The notes: generated from the letters alone by a model not told the origin. A stretch of DNA of 64,000 nt from an uncultured Alphaproteobacteria bacterium (GCA_937988775.1 CALKHP010000030.1:186001-250000); one strand, 5' to 3'; positions 43,385-52,164 are shown, numbered from the stretch's first letter. Numbers and translations are program-made.

Positions 43385-44374
43385 TCAAAAATGCAGGTAG
43401 GAGCCGCGGGCAAAGGCGCGATCGGCGCCATCCGCCGCCACGAAATGAATGACGGGGTCGGCGGTCACGGTGCCGACTTCCGTGACGGCGATGTCGGCCG
43501 CACGGGCCGCGGCGCGAAACGCCTCCGCCTCGCCGGCCGGAATCGCGAGCAGCAATTCGTAATCGTCGCCACCGGTCAACGCCGTCTCGAACAGGTCCGG
43601 CGCGGCGGCCACGGCCGCGCTCGCGGCCTGCGACAACGGCACCTTGTCGAGCGCGACGGTCGCGCCGACGCCGGCGCCCGCCAGCATCTTGCGCAGGTCG
43701 CCGACGAAGCCATCGGACACATCCATGCCGGCGCGGGCATGGCGGCGCGCGCCCTCGGCAAGCGCGAGGCGCGGGCGCGGCAGCAGATAGCGCTCGAGCA
43801 GGAAGGCGCGCTCATCGGCGGCCAGCGCGGCGAGCCAACCGGCGGCCGGATCGAGGCGGGCCTTGAGACCAAGCGCGGCATCGCCGATCGTGCCGGAAAC
43901 GAAGATGCGGTCGCCGGCTTGCGCCGTGGTCCGGCGCAGCATGGCGCCGGCCGGCACAAGGCCCAGTACGGTGATCGAAATGGTCAGGATGCCGCGCGTG
44001 CCGACCGTATCGCCGCCCAGCAGCGGCACGTCGAAATGCCCGACATCGTGCCGGAGCCCGTCGCAGAACGCCGCCAGCCACGGCTCGGACCAATCGCCCG
44101 GCAAGGCGAGGCCGAGCAGGAAGCCGAGCGGCTTCGCGCCCTTGGCGGCAAGATCGGACAGGTTGACGCGCAGGGCCTTGCGGGCGATCGCGCCGGCCGG
44201 ATCATCGGGGAAGAAATGCGTGCCGGCCGACAGCATGTCGGTCGACAGGACAAGGTCCTGCCCGGCCGGCGGCGCGATGCTCGCCGCATCGTCGGTCAAG
44301 CCATAGGCCCCCTCGCCCGCGAGCGGCGCGAGATAGCGGGCGATGAACTCAAATTCCGAAAGGCGGTCAGGCAT
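43385..44374 (-). CDS. thiL: Thiamine-monophosphate kinase
   Basis: ThiL phosphorylates thiamine monophosphate to the diphosphate cofactor. This 329-residue enzyme has GLTDDAASIAPPAGQDLVLSTDM in shortened form (GLTDDAA, STDML), AKGAKPLGFLLGLALP, DVPLLGGDTVGTRG, and MDVSDGFVGDLRKM with GGDDYELLLA near the end. Length is typical. It is separated from nusB by about 180 bases holding GTCCCGG-type repeats, so coupling to nusB is uncertain. Confidence 0.93.
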   Translation of the reverse strand: MPDRLSEFEFIARYLAPLAGEGAYGLTDDAASIAPPAGQDLVLSTDMLSAGTHFFPDDPAGAIARKALRVNLSDLAAKGAKPLGFLLGLALPGDWSEPWLAAFCDGLRHDVGHFDVPLLGGDTVGTRGILTISITVLGLVPAGAMLRRTTAQAGDRIFVSGTIGDAALGLKARLDPAAGWLAALAADERAFLLERYLLPRPRLALAEGARRHARAGMDVSDGFVGDLRKMLAGAGVGATVALDKVPLSQAASAAVAAAPDLFETALTGGDDYELLLAIPAGEAEAFRAAARAADIAVTEVGTVTADPVIHFVAADGADRAFARGSYLHF

Positions 44375-44454
44375 CGATTCCGGTTCCGTGGCAGCGCGCC
44401 TTCATAGGCCGGATCGGCGGCGGCGTGAATGTGCGGCGGCATGCAGACGGTTTC

Positions 44455-44532
44455 GCCCCGGCCTTGAGCCGGGGCCTACGGAAACAAAGCGGTTGCCAGA
44501 CTGGGTCCCGGCTCAAGGCCGGGACAAGGCCT
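44455..44532. repeat. Short GTCCCGG-type repeat pair
   Basis: Two units, GCCCCGGCCTTGAGCCGGGG near 44457-44480 and GTCCCGGCTCAAGGCCGGGA near 44506-44529, lie in opposite orientations between nusB and thiL. They belong to the family that follows the hairpin doublets elsewhere. Confidence 0.75.
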
Positions 44533-44552
44533 GGTGCCTCGCAAAGACTCGT

Positions 44553-45044
44553 CTACGCCAGTTCCCCGGCGCGTTCCTCGCGCGCCAGCTTGTCGAGCAC
44601 GGCATTGACCATGTTGGTCTCGTCGCGCTCGAAAAAGGCACGCGCGATATCGACATATTCGGAAATCACCACCTTGGGCGGCACGTCGCGCGAATGGGTC
44701 AGTTCGAAAGCGCCGGCCCGCAGCGTCGCCCGCATGATCGCCTCGATGCGCTTCAGCGGCCAGCCCTTGGCGAGAATATCGTCGATGCGCGGGTCGAGCG
44801 CGAGTTGATGCGTCAGCACGCCGTCGAGAATGCTGCGAAACAGCGCGGCCTCGGCCGGCTTGTACTGGTCGCCCTCGATCTCGCGGCCGAGCCAGTAGCG
44901 CTCGAACTCGTTCTGGACCTCCTTGAGGCCCTTGCCGGCGAGATCCATCTGGTAAAGCGCCTGCACGGCGGCAAGCCGCGCCGCCGAGCGGCGTTCGCCG
45001 CGCCCGATCCTGGCCGGCTGCGTCACGGGGGGCTCGTCGCTCAT
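44553..45044 (-). CDS. nusB: Transcription antitermination factor NusB
   Basis: NusB binds boxA RNA with NusE and supports antitermination of rRNA operons. This 163-residue all-helical protein has RRSAARLAAVQALYQMD at the start, then LDPRIDDILAKGWPLKRIEAIMRATLRAGAFEL in pieces (DPRIDDILAKGW, RATLRAGAFEL), and VISEYVDIARAFFERDETNMVNAVLDKLA at the end in matching order. The ATG overlaps the ribH stop (ATGA). Confidence 0.95.
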   Translation of the reverse strand: MSDEPPVTQPARIGRGERRSAARLAAVQALYQMDLAGKGLKEVQNEFERYWLGREIEGDQYKPAEAALFRSILDGVLTHQLALDPRIDDILAKGWPLKRIEAIMRATLRAGAFELTHSRDVPPKVVISEYVDIARAFFERDETNMVNAVLDKLAREERAGELA

Positions 45045-45529
45045 CGCGGCGCCCCGTCCCGTTTCAGCTTGACGAGCGTCAGCGCGGCGCGGGCGGCATC
45101 GGCGCCCTTGTTCATCTCGCTGCGGCGGGCGCGCGCCCAGGCCTGCGCCTCGTTCTCGACGGTGAGGATGCCGTTGCCGAGCGCGAGCTGGCGCGCCAGC
45201 GTCAGGTCCATCAGCGCGCGGGCGCTTTCGCCGGACACGATCTCATAATGGGTGGTTTCGCCACGGATGACGCAGCCAAGCGCCACGGCACCGTCATAGG
45301 GCCGGCCGGCGCCCGCGGCGGCATCCAGCGTGATGGCGATGGCGACCGGGATCTCGAGGCAGCCGGGCACGGTGACGACATCGACACTGCCGCCGGCGGC
45401 CTCGATGGTTTCGCGGGCTCCGGCGATCAATTCATCGTTGATGTCGTCGTAAAACCGGCCCTCGACGATGAGAATCCGGGCGCCGGGCAAGGCGTGTTGT
45501 GCGGGCAGGACGCGGCGTGGTTCCGACAT
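45041..45529 (-). CDS. ribH: 6,7-dimethyl-8-ribityllumazine synthase
   Basis: RibH makes the lumazine precursor of riboflavin. This 162-residue protein has the active-site signature GCVIRGETTHYEIV, with its catalytic histidine, and the substrate loop VTVPGCLEIPVA. The C-terminal part reads LGNGILTVENEAQAWARA. Icosahedral and pentameric forms cannot be told apart here. The ATG at 45529 was chosen since the upstream frame is not conserved in character. It overlaps nusB, so the two are translationally coupled. Confidence 0.95.
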   Translation of the reverse strand: MSEPRRVLPAQHALPGARILIVEGRFYDDINDELIAGARETIEAAGGSVDVVTVPGCLEIPVAIAITLDAAAGAGRPYDGAVALGCVIRGETTHYEIVSGESARALMDLTLARQLALGNGILTVENEAQAWARARRSEMNKGADAARAALTLVKLKRDGAPR

Positions 45530-45709
45530 GGGCGGCTCCGAGATGCATCGACGCAACCGCCGGAAAGACGGCGGCGACGGACGCGCGATTGGACAAGGCC
45601 GGCGCGGAGCCATGACGGACCACAGCCGGGAAGCCGCTCACATACGGTCTGGGAAATGTTTCGGCAAGCGCCGAGACGCGGGCCAGCCCTGCACCCCGCG
45701 CGGCGGTCA
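45530..45709. other. Intergenic stretch between ribH and the tiny ORF
   Basis: About 180 bases with no conserved element I recognise. I looked for the FMN riboswitch consensus between ribE and ribH and did not find it. Confidence 0.35.
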
Positions 45710-45793
45710 TCAGCCGATCAGCACCATGCCCGAGATGGCGACGACAATCAGCATGAGCCAAAGGAAACGATCGAACCAGAACGGAAGCGTCAT
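45710..45793 (-). CDS. Candidate 27-residue single-pass membrane microprotein
   Basis: A tiny ORF with ATG at 45793 and a perfect AGGAGG ribosome binding site five bases ahead. It encodes a 27-residue peptide with an amphipathic/aromatic start (MTLPFWFDRF) and a hydrophobic helix (LWLMLIVVAISGMVLI). It lies between ribE and ribH, on the same strand. An in-frame TTG upstream would give 77 residues, but has no ribosome site. No family is recognised. Confidence 0.5.
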   Translation of the reverse strand: MTLPFWFDRFLWLMLIVVAISGMVLIG

Positions 45794-45973
45794 AAGACCC
45801 TCCTGTCTCCAGCAGCACCAGTTGCATGGAGCGTCGGGACCTTGCTCCATGCCCTGCCCGGACACCGGATAAACCGAAAAGCCGCGCAGCGGTTCCCGGT
45901 CCGGTGTGGCCAGCACGATAGGCTGGCCTGCTGCTTGCGCCAAGTTAAGCTTTTGTGATCGGCGCGGCGTGCT

Positions 45974-46609
45974 TCACCGCACCTCGCTCAGCCGCGCCGC
46001 ATAACGCGCCATCAGGTCGACCTCGAGATTGATGTCGTCGCCGGCCTTGCGCTCGCCCCAGGTGGTGACGGCGAGGCTGTGCGGGATCAGCATCACCGAG
46101 AACACATCGTCATGCACGGTGTTGACGGTGAGCGAGGTGCCATCGAGCGACACCGAGCCCTTTTCGGCGATGAAGCGCGCCAGGCCGCGCGGCGCCCGGA
46201 TATCGAAACGCGACACCTGCCCCCAGGCGGTGGCCTCCTCGCCGGCGACGATATCCTCGCGCGCGATGATCTGGGCGACGCCATCGACATGGCCGGTGAC
46301 GAGATGGCCGCCGAGTTCGTCGCCGATCTTCAGCGAGCGTTCGAGATTGATGCGGCGCCCGACGCCCCAGGTCTCGAGCGTGGTGCGCGCCAGCGTCTCG
46401 GCGGCGGCATCGACATCGAACCAGGCGCCACCCTCGGGCCTGGCGCCGAAGCCGACCACGGTCAGGCACGGCCCGCTGCACGCGATCGAGGCGCCCATGG
46501 CGATGCTTTCAGGATCATAGGATGACTGGATGCGCAGGCGGCGCAGACCCGCCTGCCGCCCTTCGACGGCGGCGACGGTGCCGACATCCGAGACGAGCCC
46601 TGTAAACAT
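45974..46609 (-). CDS. ribE: Riboflavin synthase subunit alpha
   Basis: Riboflavin synthase dismutates two lumazines to riboflavin. This 211-residue protein is two tandem lumazine-binding domains. MFTGLVSDVGTV opens it, SIACSGPCLTVVGF is in domain 1, and the second domain has LGGHLVTGHVDGVAQI and SVSLDGTSLTVNTV. The ATG at 46609 overlaps the ribD stop codon by one base (TGATG). It is part of the ribD-ribE series. Confidence 0.95.
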   Translation of the reverse strand: MFTGLVSDVGTVAAVEGRQAGLRRLRIQSSYDPESIAMGASIACSGPCLTVVGFGARPEGGAWFDVDAAAETLARTTLETWGVGRRINLERSLKIGDELGGHLVTGHVDGVAQIIAREDIVAGEEATAWGQVSRFDIRAPRGLARFIAEKGSVSLDGTSLTVNTVHDDVFSVMLIPHSLAVTTWGERKAGDDINLEVDLMARYAARLSEVR

Positions 46610-47766
46610 CACCGCAGCCTTTCAAATGAACGCATCAGGTCGGGTCCGAGTGCGCGCTCGTCCTGCTTGCGCCAGCCGCCCTGCCCGGATGCGAGCCTGC
46701 CGAGCGCCGGCCCGAGCGCCGGCAAGCCGCCCTGCCCGCCCGCCTGGCCGCCGAGTTTCCAGCCGCCGCTGAACAGCACGGCCTCGTCGATGAGATCGGC
46801 CCCGGCCAGCGCTTCGGCAAGGGTCGGGCCGCCCTCGACCATCAGCCGGGTGATACCCCAATCGGCGAGCAGCCCGAGCGAATCGGCCAGATCGAGCCGG
46901 CCGGCATTGTCCGCTCCGACGCGCAGGACATCGACGCCCTGGCTCCTGAGCGCCCATTCGCGCTCGACCGATGCGCCCACGCCGGCGACGATCCAGGTCG
47001 GCACCTCGCGCGCCGTCTTGACCAGTTGCGACAGCATCGGCGTGCGCAACGCCCCGTCGAGCACGACGCGCACCGGCGAGCGCGCGCGCAGGCCCGGCAG
47101 GCGGCAGGTCAGTTGCGGGTCGTCGGCGATCACCGTGCCGATGCCGACCATGATCGCATCGGCGCGCGCGCGCAGCATATGCGTCATCGATCGCGCCATC
47201 TCGCCGGTGATGGCGAGCGGCTGGCGGTCGCGCGTGGCGGCAAAGCCATCGCGGGTCGCGGCGAGCTTCAACTGCACGAGCGGGCGATGCGCGGTGACGC
47301 GCAGGATGTGGCCAAGATGGAAGGCCGCCGCCTCGCCGGCCAGCACGCCCGTCACGACATCGACGCCATGGCCGCGCAGCCGGCGCTCGCCCTCGCCGGC
47401 GGCGAACGGGCTCGGGTCGGGCGCGGCGATGACGGCGCGGGCGATGCCGGCGGCAAGGATCGCATCGGTGCAGGACGGACCGTCGCCAGTGCGGCTGCGG
47501 CGGGCGCAAGGTTCGAGCGTGACGTAGATGGTGGCGCCGCGCGCCGCCTCGCCGGCCTGGGCCAGTGCGATCTGCTCGGCATGGGGGCGGCCGCCGGGCT
47601 GCGTGATGCCACGGCCGAGCACGACGTCATGTTTTACGATGATGGCGCCGACGGCCGGGTTGGGCGCGGTCAGGCCGAGATTGCGGCGCGAGAAATCCAG
47701 CGTCGCCCGCATCCAGCGCAAATCCTGCTCCGTAACCCCGGTAGGCGCGGGGCGCTGTTCAGGCAT
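46609..47766 (-). CDS. ribD: Bifunctional riboflavin deaminase/reductase RibD
   Basis: RibD deaminates and then reduces the pyrimidine intermediate of riboflavin synthesis. This 385-residue protein has an N-terminal zinc deaminase (HAEQIAL with its catalytic Glu, and EPCARRSRTGDGPSC as the cysteine motif). A C-terminal reductase follows (LKLAATRDGFAATRDRQP, VVLDGALRTP, LMVEGGPTLAEALAG). The two zinc cysteines are 12 positions apart, wider than the classic PCxxxGRTPPC. The ATG at 47766 overlaps nrdR by eight bases, so these genes are coupled. Confidence 0.93.
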   Translation of the reverse strand: MPEQRPAPTGVTEQDLRWMRATLDFSRRNLGLTAPNPAVGAIIVKHDVVLGRGITQPGGRPHAEQIALAQAGEAARGATIYVTLEPCARRSRTGDGPSCTDAILAAGIARAVIAAPDPSPFAAGEGERRLRGHGVDVVTGVLAGEAAAFHLGHILRVTAHRPLVQLKLAATRDGFAATRDRQPLAITGEMARSMTHMLRARADAIMVGIGTVIADDPQLTCRLPGLRARSPVRVVLDGALRTPMLSQLVKTAREVPTWIVAGVGASVEREWALRSQGVDVLRVGADNAGRLDLADSLGLLADWGITRLMVEGGPTLAEALAGADLIDEAVLFSGGWKLGGQAGGQGGLPALGPALGRLASGQGGWRKQDERALGPDLMRSFERLR

Positions 47767-48256
47767 CGTCGGGCGCCGGCGCTTCGCTCTCGGCCGCGAC
47801 TGCATCGTCCCCCGACAAGGCGTTGAGAAGATTGCCGAAATCCTTGGCCTCTCGAAAATTCTTGTACACGGAGGCGAAGCGGACATAGGCGACATCGTCG
47901 ATGCCGCGCAGGCCCTCCATCAGCAACTCGCCAATGTGCTCGGAGGAGATTTCGGGCTCGCCCATGCTCTCGAGCTGGCGCACGACGCCGTTCAGCATGC
48001 GCTCGACGCGCTCGGGCGTGACCTGGCGCTTGCGCAGCGCGATCTCGACGGAGCGTTCGAGCTTGCTGCGATCGAACGGCACCCGGCGCCCGGAGCGCTT
48101 GACCACGGTCAGTTCGCGCAATTGCACGCGCTCGAAAGTGGTGAAGCGGCCGCCGCAATCCGGGCACACGCGGCGGCGCCGGATCGAGGTGTTATCCTCG
48201 GTCGGGCGACTGTCCTTCACCTGCGTATCGAGACTGCCGCAATACGGGCACCGCAT
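47759..48256 (-). CDS. nrdR: Transcriptional repressor NrdR
   Basis: NrdR represses ribonucleotide reductase genes in response to nucleotide levels. This 165-residue protein has the N-terminal zinc ribbon (MRCPYCGSLDTQVKDSR, then CPDCGGRFTTFE) and the ATP-cone domain (LTVVKRSGRRVPFDRSKL). It ends with an alanine- and acid-rich tail (AVAAESEAPAPDDA). It lies 12 bases after glyA and overlaps ribD. Confidence 0.96.
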   Translation of the reverse strand: MRCPYCGSLDTQVKDSRPTEDNTSIRRRRVCPDCGGRFTTFERVQLRELTVVKRSGRRVPFDRSKLERSVEIALRKRQVTPERVERMLNGVVRQLESMGEPEISSEHIGELLMEGLRGIDDVAYVRFASVYKNFREAKDFGNLLNALSGDDAVAAESEAPAPDDA

Positions 48257-48268
48257 GCCGGTTCGTCC

Positions 48269-49564
48269 TCAGTAGAGCGGGAAACGGCCGGTGAGCGCAT
48301 GCACCTTGGTTTTCACCGCCGCTTCAGTGGCGGCATTGCCGGCCTCGCCGTTCTTGGCGAGGCCGTCGAGCACCTCGGTGATCAGCCGGCCGATTTCCTG
48401 GAACTCGGCGATGTCGAAGCCGCGCGTCGTGCCGGCCGGCGTGCCGAGCCGGATGCCGGAGGTGACGAAGGGCTTCTCCGGATCGAAGGGCACGCCGTTC
48501 TTGTTGCAGGTGATGTGGGCGCGGCCGAGCGCCTGCTCGGACGCCTTGCCGGTGAGCTTCTTCGGCCTGAGATCGACCAGCATCAGGTGGTTGTCGGTGC
48601 CGCCCGAAACGATATCGAAGCCGTTCGCCTTCAGCGTCTCGGCGAGCGCGCGCGCATTGGCGACCACGGCGTGGGCATAGGCCTTGAACTCGGGCCTGAG
48701 CGCCTCGGCGAGCGCCACGGCCTTGGCAGCCACGACATGCATCAGCGGGCCGCCCTGAAGTCCAGGGAACACGGCCGAGTTGATCTTCTTGGCGATATCC
48801 TCGTCATTCGTGAGGATCAGGCCGCCGCGCGGGCCGCGCAGCGACTTATGCGTCGTCGTGGTGGTGACATGGGCGTGCGGCACGGGCGAAGGATGCGCGC
48901 CGCCGGCGACGAGCCCAGAGAAATGCGCCATGTCGACCATGAGATAGGCGCCGACCTCGTCGGCGATCTCGCGGAAGCGCGCGAAATCCCAATGGCGCGA
49001 ATAGGCGGTGCCGCCGGCGATGATCAGCTTCGGCTTGTGCTTGCGCGCAAGCTCGGCGACGACATCCATGTCGATCAGGTTGTCGCTCTCGCGCACGCCA
49101 TAGGGCACGACCTTGAACCACTTGCCGGACATGTTGACCGGCGAGCCGTGCGTGAGATGGCCGCCGGCGTTAAGATCGAGGCCCATGAAGGTGTCGCCCG
49201 GCTGCAGCAGCGCCAGGAACACGGCCTGGTTCATCTGGCTGCCCGAGTTCGGCTGCACATTGGCGAAACCGGCGCCGAACAACTGCTTGGCGCGGTCGAT
49301 GGCGAGCTTCTCGGCGATATCGACGAATTGGCAACCGCCATAGTAACGCTTGCCGGGATAACCTTCGGCATATTTGTTGGTCAGCACCGAGCCCTGCGCC
49401 TCGAGCACCGCCTTCGAGACGATATTCTCCGAGGCGATCAACTCGATCTCGTCGCGCTGGCGACCAAGTTCCAGCGCCACCGCCTCGGCGATTTCCGGGT
49501 CCGCGTCGGCGAGGCCGGCGGAGAAAAAGCTGTTGGAACGGACGGCGATCGATGCTTCGGCCAT
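48269..49564 (-). CDS. glyA: Serine hydroxymethyltransferase
   Basis: GlyA interconverts serine and glycine and supplies one-carbon units. This 431-residue PLP enzyme has the Lys-containing motif TTTTHKSLRGPRGG (near 235), NVQPNSGSQMNQAVF (near 100) and the GIRLGTPAGTTRGF motif near 370. It heads the glyA-nrdR-ribD-ribE series. A palindromic site lies about 40 bases before the start. Confidence 0.97.
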   Translation of the reverse strand: MAEASIAVRSNSFFSAGLADADPEIAEAVALELGRQRDEIELIASENIVSKAVLEAQGSVLTNKYAEGYPGKRYYGGCQFVDIAEKLAIDRAKQLFGAGFANVQPNSGSQMNQAVFLALLQPGDTFMGLDLNAGGHLTHGSPVNMSGKWFKVVPYGVRESDNLIDMDVVAELARKHKPKLIIAGGTAYSRHWDFARFREIADEVGAYLMVDMAHFSGLVAGGAHPSPVPHAHVTTTTTHKSLRGPRGGLILTNDEDIAKKINSAVFPGLQGGPLMHVVAAKAVALAEALRPEFKAYAHAVVANARALAETLKANGFDIVSGGTDNHLMLVDLRPKKLTGKASEQALGRAHITCNKNGVPFDPEKPFVTSGIRLGTPAGTTRGFDIAEFQEIGRLITEVLDGLAKNGEAGNAATEAAVKTKVHALTGRFPLY

Positions 49565-49603
49565 GACACTCTCCAGGCGGCGCGGACGGGCGCCTGCGCA
49601 TAT

Positions 49604-49619
49604 AAGTAAGCACTTACTT
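49604..49619. promoter_or_regulatory. Palindromic operator candidate before glyA
   Basis: AAGTAAG, CA, CTTACTT: two 7-base arms in perfect inverted repeat, followed by a further ACTT (giving CTTACTTACTT). It is AT-rich in a GC-rich setting and 40-55 bases upstream of the glyA ATG, where a repressor or activator might bind. The binding factor is unknown. Confidence 0.5.
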
Positions 49620-49691
49620 ACTTTCCGGCCCGGTTAGCATGGCGGCGGGGAAAGCGCCAAGAGGTTTACCGTATGGCAGCCCCGCGCAACG

Positions 49692-49719
49692 AAAATGGCG
49701 GCCCCATGAGGCCGCCATT
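49692..49719 (-). terminator. Rho-independent terminator of the L,D-transpeptidase gene
   Basis: On the reverse strand a perfect 10-bp stem (AATGGCGGCC / GGCCGCCATT) with six-base loop runs into TTTT. It is 26 bases past the stop at 49746. Confidence 0.85.
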
Positions 49720-49745
49720 CTAAGATCGCGCAAGATGCATTGGAA

Positions 49746-51041
49746 TCAGTGCCGGTCGGGATCGGCGGCGGCTTCCTGCTGCAGCACCTGCGTCAGCGCA
49801 CCCGGCCCCATGCCGTCCTTGTTGTAAATGTCCTCGCGGAACTGCACAGCGCCCTCGGGCGTCGCCCAGGCGGTGACATAAACCCAGTAGACCGGCACCG
49901 GCTGCGCGAGGCGGGCATCAATACGTTCGCCCGAACGGATCGCCTCGTCGATCTTGGCACGGTCCCAGCCCGGCGTGTCCTTGAGCAGCCAGGTGATGTA
50001 TTCGCGCACGTTCTGCACACGCATGCAGCCCGAGGAATCGAAACGGTAATCGTCACCGAACAGGCCCTTCGACGGCGTGTCGTGCATGTAGACGCCATAG
50101 GGATTGGCGATGTTGATGCGCACGGTGCCGAGCGAATTCAGCGCACCCGGCTCCTGACGGAAGCGGTAATTGGTCGCCTCCATCGAATTCCAGTTGATGA
50201 GCTGCGGCTGGACTTCCTGGCCCTTGGAATCGAAAACGTGAATCTTCTGCGACTGGAGATAGCCCGGATCGGCCTGCATCTTGGGGATCAGGTCCTTGCG
50301 GATGATCGAGGCCGGCACGGTCCAGTACGGGTTGAAATTGATGTCGGTCGCCTTGGTGCTCATGATCGGCGACTGGCGGTCGATCTTGCCGACGACCGTG
50401 GTGTGGCGCGTGACGACGACATCGTTCTCGACCGTCTCGGCATAGGCGGCCGGGATATTCGCCGTCACGTAGCGGCGGCCGAGATTGCCCTGCAGCGAGC
50501 GCAGGCGCACGACGTTGATCTCAAGCTGCTTCAGGCGGGTGGCGGCCGGGACGTTCAGCGCCGCAAGGGTCTGCGGACCGACAATGCCGGTGGCGCCGAG
50601 ACCGTGACGGGCCTGCGCCCGCTTCACCGCCGCCTCGACATAGGAATCGAAAATCTGGGAATCGCCGAGATTCTGCGACAGGTCGCCGGACACGATCAGG
50701 CGCTGGCGCAGCGCGACCACGGCGCGGTTCTTGCTGCCGAGCTTCAACGAAACCTTGGCGAGCGGCTGCCAGCCGCCCCGCGCCACGATGTCGCGATACT
50801 GGGCTTCGGCGCGCTCGGTCGCCTGCAGGGTTTCCGGCGACAGGATCGGCGCGCTCGACTGGACATTCTTGACGCGCGATCCGGAATCGTAGGACTGGCG
50901 CCACTCCGCGACCCCGAAACCCTGGTCGACAGGGGCAGCCGCCGCCACGCGCGGCAAGGCAACCGCCGCCGTTGCGACCACAACGCCGGTGGAAAGGAAA
51001 CGACGACGGGACCAGACAGGCCCGGATGCACGGATGGACAC
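49746..51041 (-). CDS. ldtP: L,D-transpeptidase (YkuD family) with peptidoglycan-binding domain
   Basis: This 431-residue periplasmic enzyme cross-links peptidoglycan through 3-3 bonds. A twin-arginine-like signal (SRRRFLSTGVVVATAAVALP) leads it. A peptidoglycan-binding helix domain (AVKRAQARHGLGATGIVGPQTLAALNV, in pieces) is near 180-215. The YkuD domain has the catalytic HDTPSKGLF and SSGCMRVQNVREY with its cysteine (near 335). I take GTG at 51041 as start, since GGAG precedes it. It pairs with the LdtR-like regulator upstream; the name follows the rhizobial LdtR target and is tentative. Confidence 0.8.
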   Translation of the reverse strand: MSIRASGPVWSRRRFLSTGVVVATAAVALPRVAAAAPVDQGFGVAEWRQSYDSGSRVKNVQSSAPILSPETLQATERAEAQYRDIVARGGWQPLAKVSLKLGSKNRAVVALRQRLIVSGDLSQNLGDSQIFDSYVEAAVKRAQARHGLGATGIVGPQTLAALNVPAATRLKQLEINVVRLRSLQGNLGRRYVTANIPAAYAETVENDVVVTRHTTVVGKIDRQSPIMSTKATDINFNPYWTVPASIIRKDLIPKMQADPGYLQSQKIHVFDSKGQEVQPQLINWNSMEATNYRFRQEPGALNSLGTVRINIANPYGVYMHDTPSKGLFGDDYRFDSSGCMRVQNVREYITWLLKDTPGWDRAKIDEAIRSGERIDARLAQPVPVYWVYVTAWATPEGAVQFREDIYNKDGMGPGALTQVLQQEAAADPDRH

Positions 51042-51489
51042 GGGAGCGATCTCCAACACTTCGGCACGCGACAGAACGCAGCCAGACAAAACCCTTATCC
51101 TTAACAAGGGGTTCCGTCTCGCAAATTTGTGATGAATTTGCTGAAACGCGCGCCGCTCGCACCGGATGCCGGGATGCAATGCCAGTGTGTACCGGCCGCA
51201 GTCTGGCGAAATTGCGGCGGCGGCCGTCGATGCCGGCTCACGGGCATGCAACGGACGATGGTGTTGCAACGCAACAACAGTCTGGCCAGGATGCCCTTCT
51301 CGCGAAGGCAGGAACCGGAATGGGATCGACCCGGCGGTTACGTTGGACCCCAACCGCGATCAAACGTAGGAAATAACAGGAAAACAGAAGCTTGGATCCC
51401 GGCTCAAGGCCGGGACAAGACGGTCGGTGGGTAACGCGCCGGTCTTTTGCCGGGCTTGACCCGGCATCCAGAGCAGGTGCTCTGCGGCA
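51042..51489. repeat. Long intergenic stretch with GTCCCGG-type repeats
   Basis: About 450 bases between ldtR and the transpeptidase gene. GTCCCGG…CCGGGAC units at about 51393-51418 and 51453-51475 are of the dispersed family. The rest shows no gene and presumably contains the transpeptidase promoter and possible LdtR sites. Confidence 0.6.
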
Positions 51490-51999
51490 TCAGAGCTTGA
51501 AGCGGATCTGGTCGGTCCAGAAGCGCTCGAGCCGGAGCAGCGCCTGGTTGAGCCGGCCGAAATCGTCGCTGGCGACGCCGCCGAGCTGTTCCACGGTGCG
51601 GATGTGCTTGTCGTAGACGCTGGAGACGATGTCGTGCACCTCGCGGCCGGCTTCCGTCAGGCTGATGCGCACCGAGCGCCGGTCGATGCGCGAGCGGGAA
51701 TGGTGCAGGTAGCCCATCTCCACCAGCTTCTTGACGTTATAGGAGACATTCGAGCCAAGATAATAACCACGGGTGCGCAGCTCGCCGGCGGTCAGTTCCT
51801 GGTCGCCGATATTATAGAGCAGCAGGGCCTGGACGCTGTTGACGTCAGTGCGCGAGCGGCGGTCGAACTCATCCTTGATGACATCCAGCAACCGGCGATG
51901 GAGCCGCTCGACCAGCTTCAGGGATTCAAGGTAATGATCCTTGAGCGGGCGCTGTTCTACTTCGGTCGATGCAGTCTTCTGAGCAATATTCGTCTTCAT
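51490..51999 (-). CDS. ldtR: MarR-family transcriptional regulator LdtR
   Basis: This 169-residue winged-helix regulator resembles LdtR of Liberibacter and Sinorhizobium, which controls an adjacent L,D-transpeptidase gene. Features are ESLKLVERLHRRLLDVIKDE at the dimer helix, the recognition region ELRTRGYYLGSNVSYNVKKLVE (in pieces near 75-95), and the wing HHSRSRIDRRSVRISLTEAG. A transpeptidase gene follows on the same strand. Control of that gene is inferred from this arrangement and known rhizobial cases. Confidence 0.85.
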   Translation of the reverse strand: MKTNIAQKTASTEVEQRPLKDHYLESLKLVERLHRRLLDVIKDEFDRRSRTDVNSVQALLLYNIGDQELTAGELRTRGYYLGSNVSYNVKKLVEMGYLHHSRSRIDRRSVRISLTEAGREVHDIVSSVYDKHIRTVEQLGGVASDDFGRLNQALLRLERFWTDQIRFKL

Positions 52000-52164
52000 G
52001 GTCTGCCCTAACTCTGTTTGACGCCTCTGACGGCTTGTGCCGCTCTCGATATCGACAAACTATAGGGGGGCCATGAAGAGCTGCTTAAATCCTAGGGTGA
52101 ATCAAAACTTGACCTGATTTGCGTAAATTCTTGCTCAATTTTACTTATCTTTCATCGTGAAGAC

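Noticed and set aside
45530..45973. Possible FMN riboswitch in the riboflavin series
   Set aside because: None of the conserved FMN-box elements could be found on the transcribed strand.
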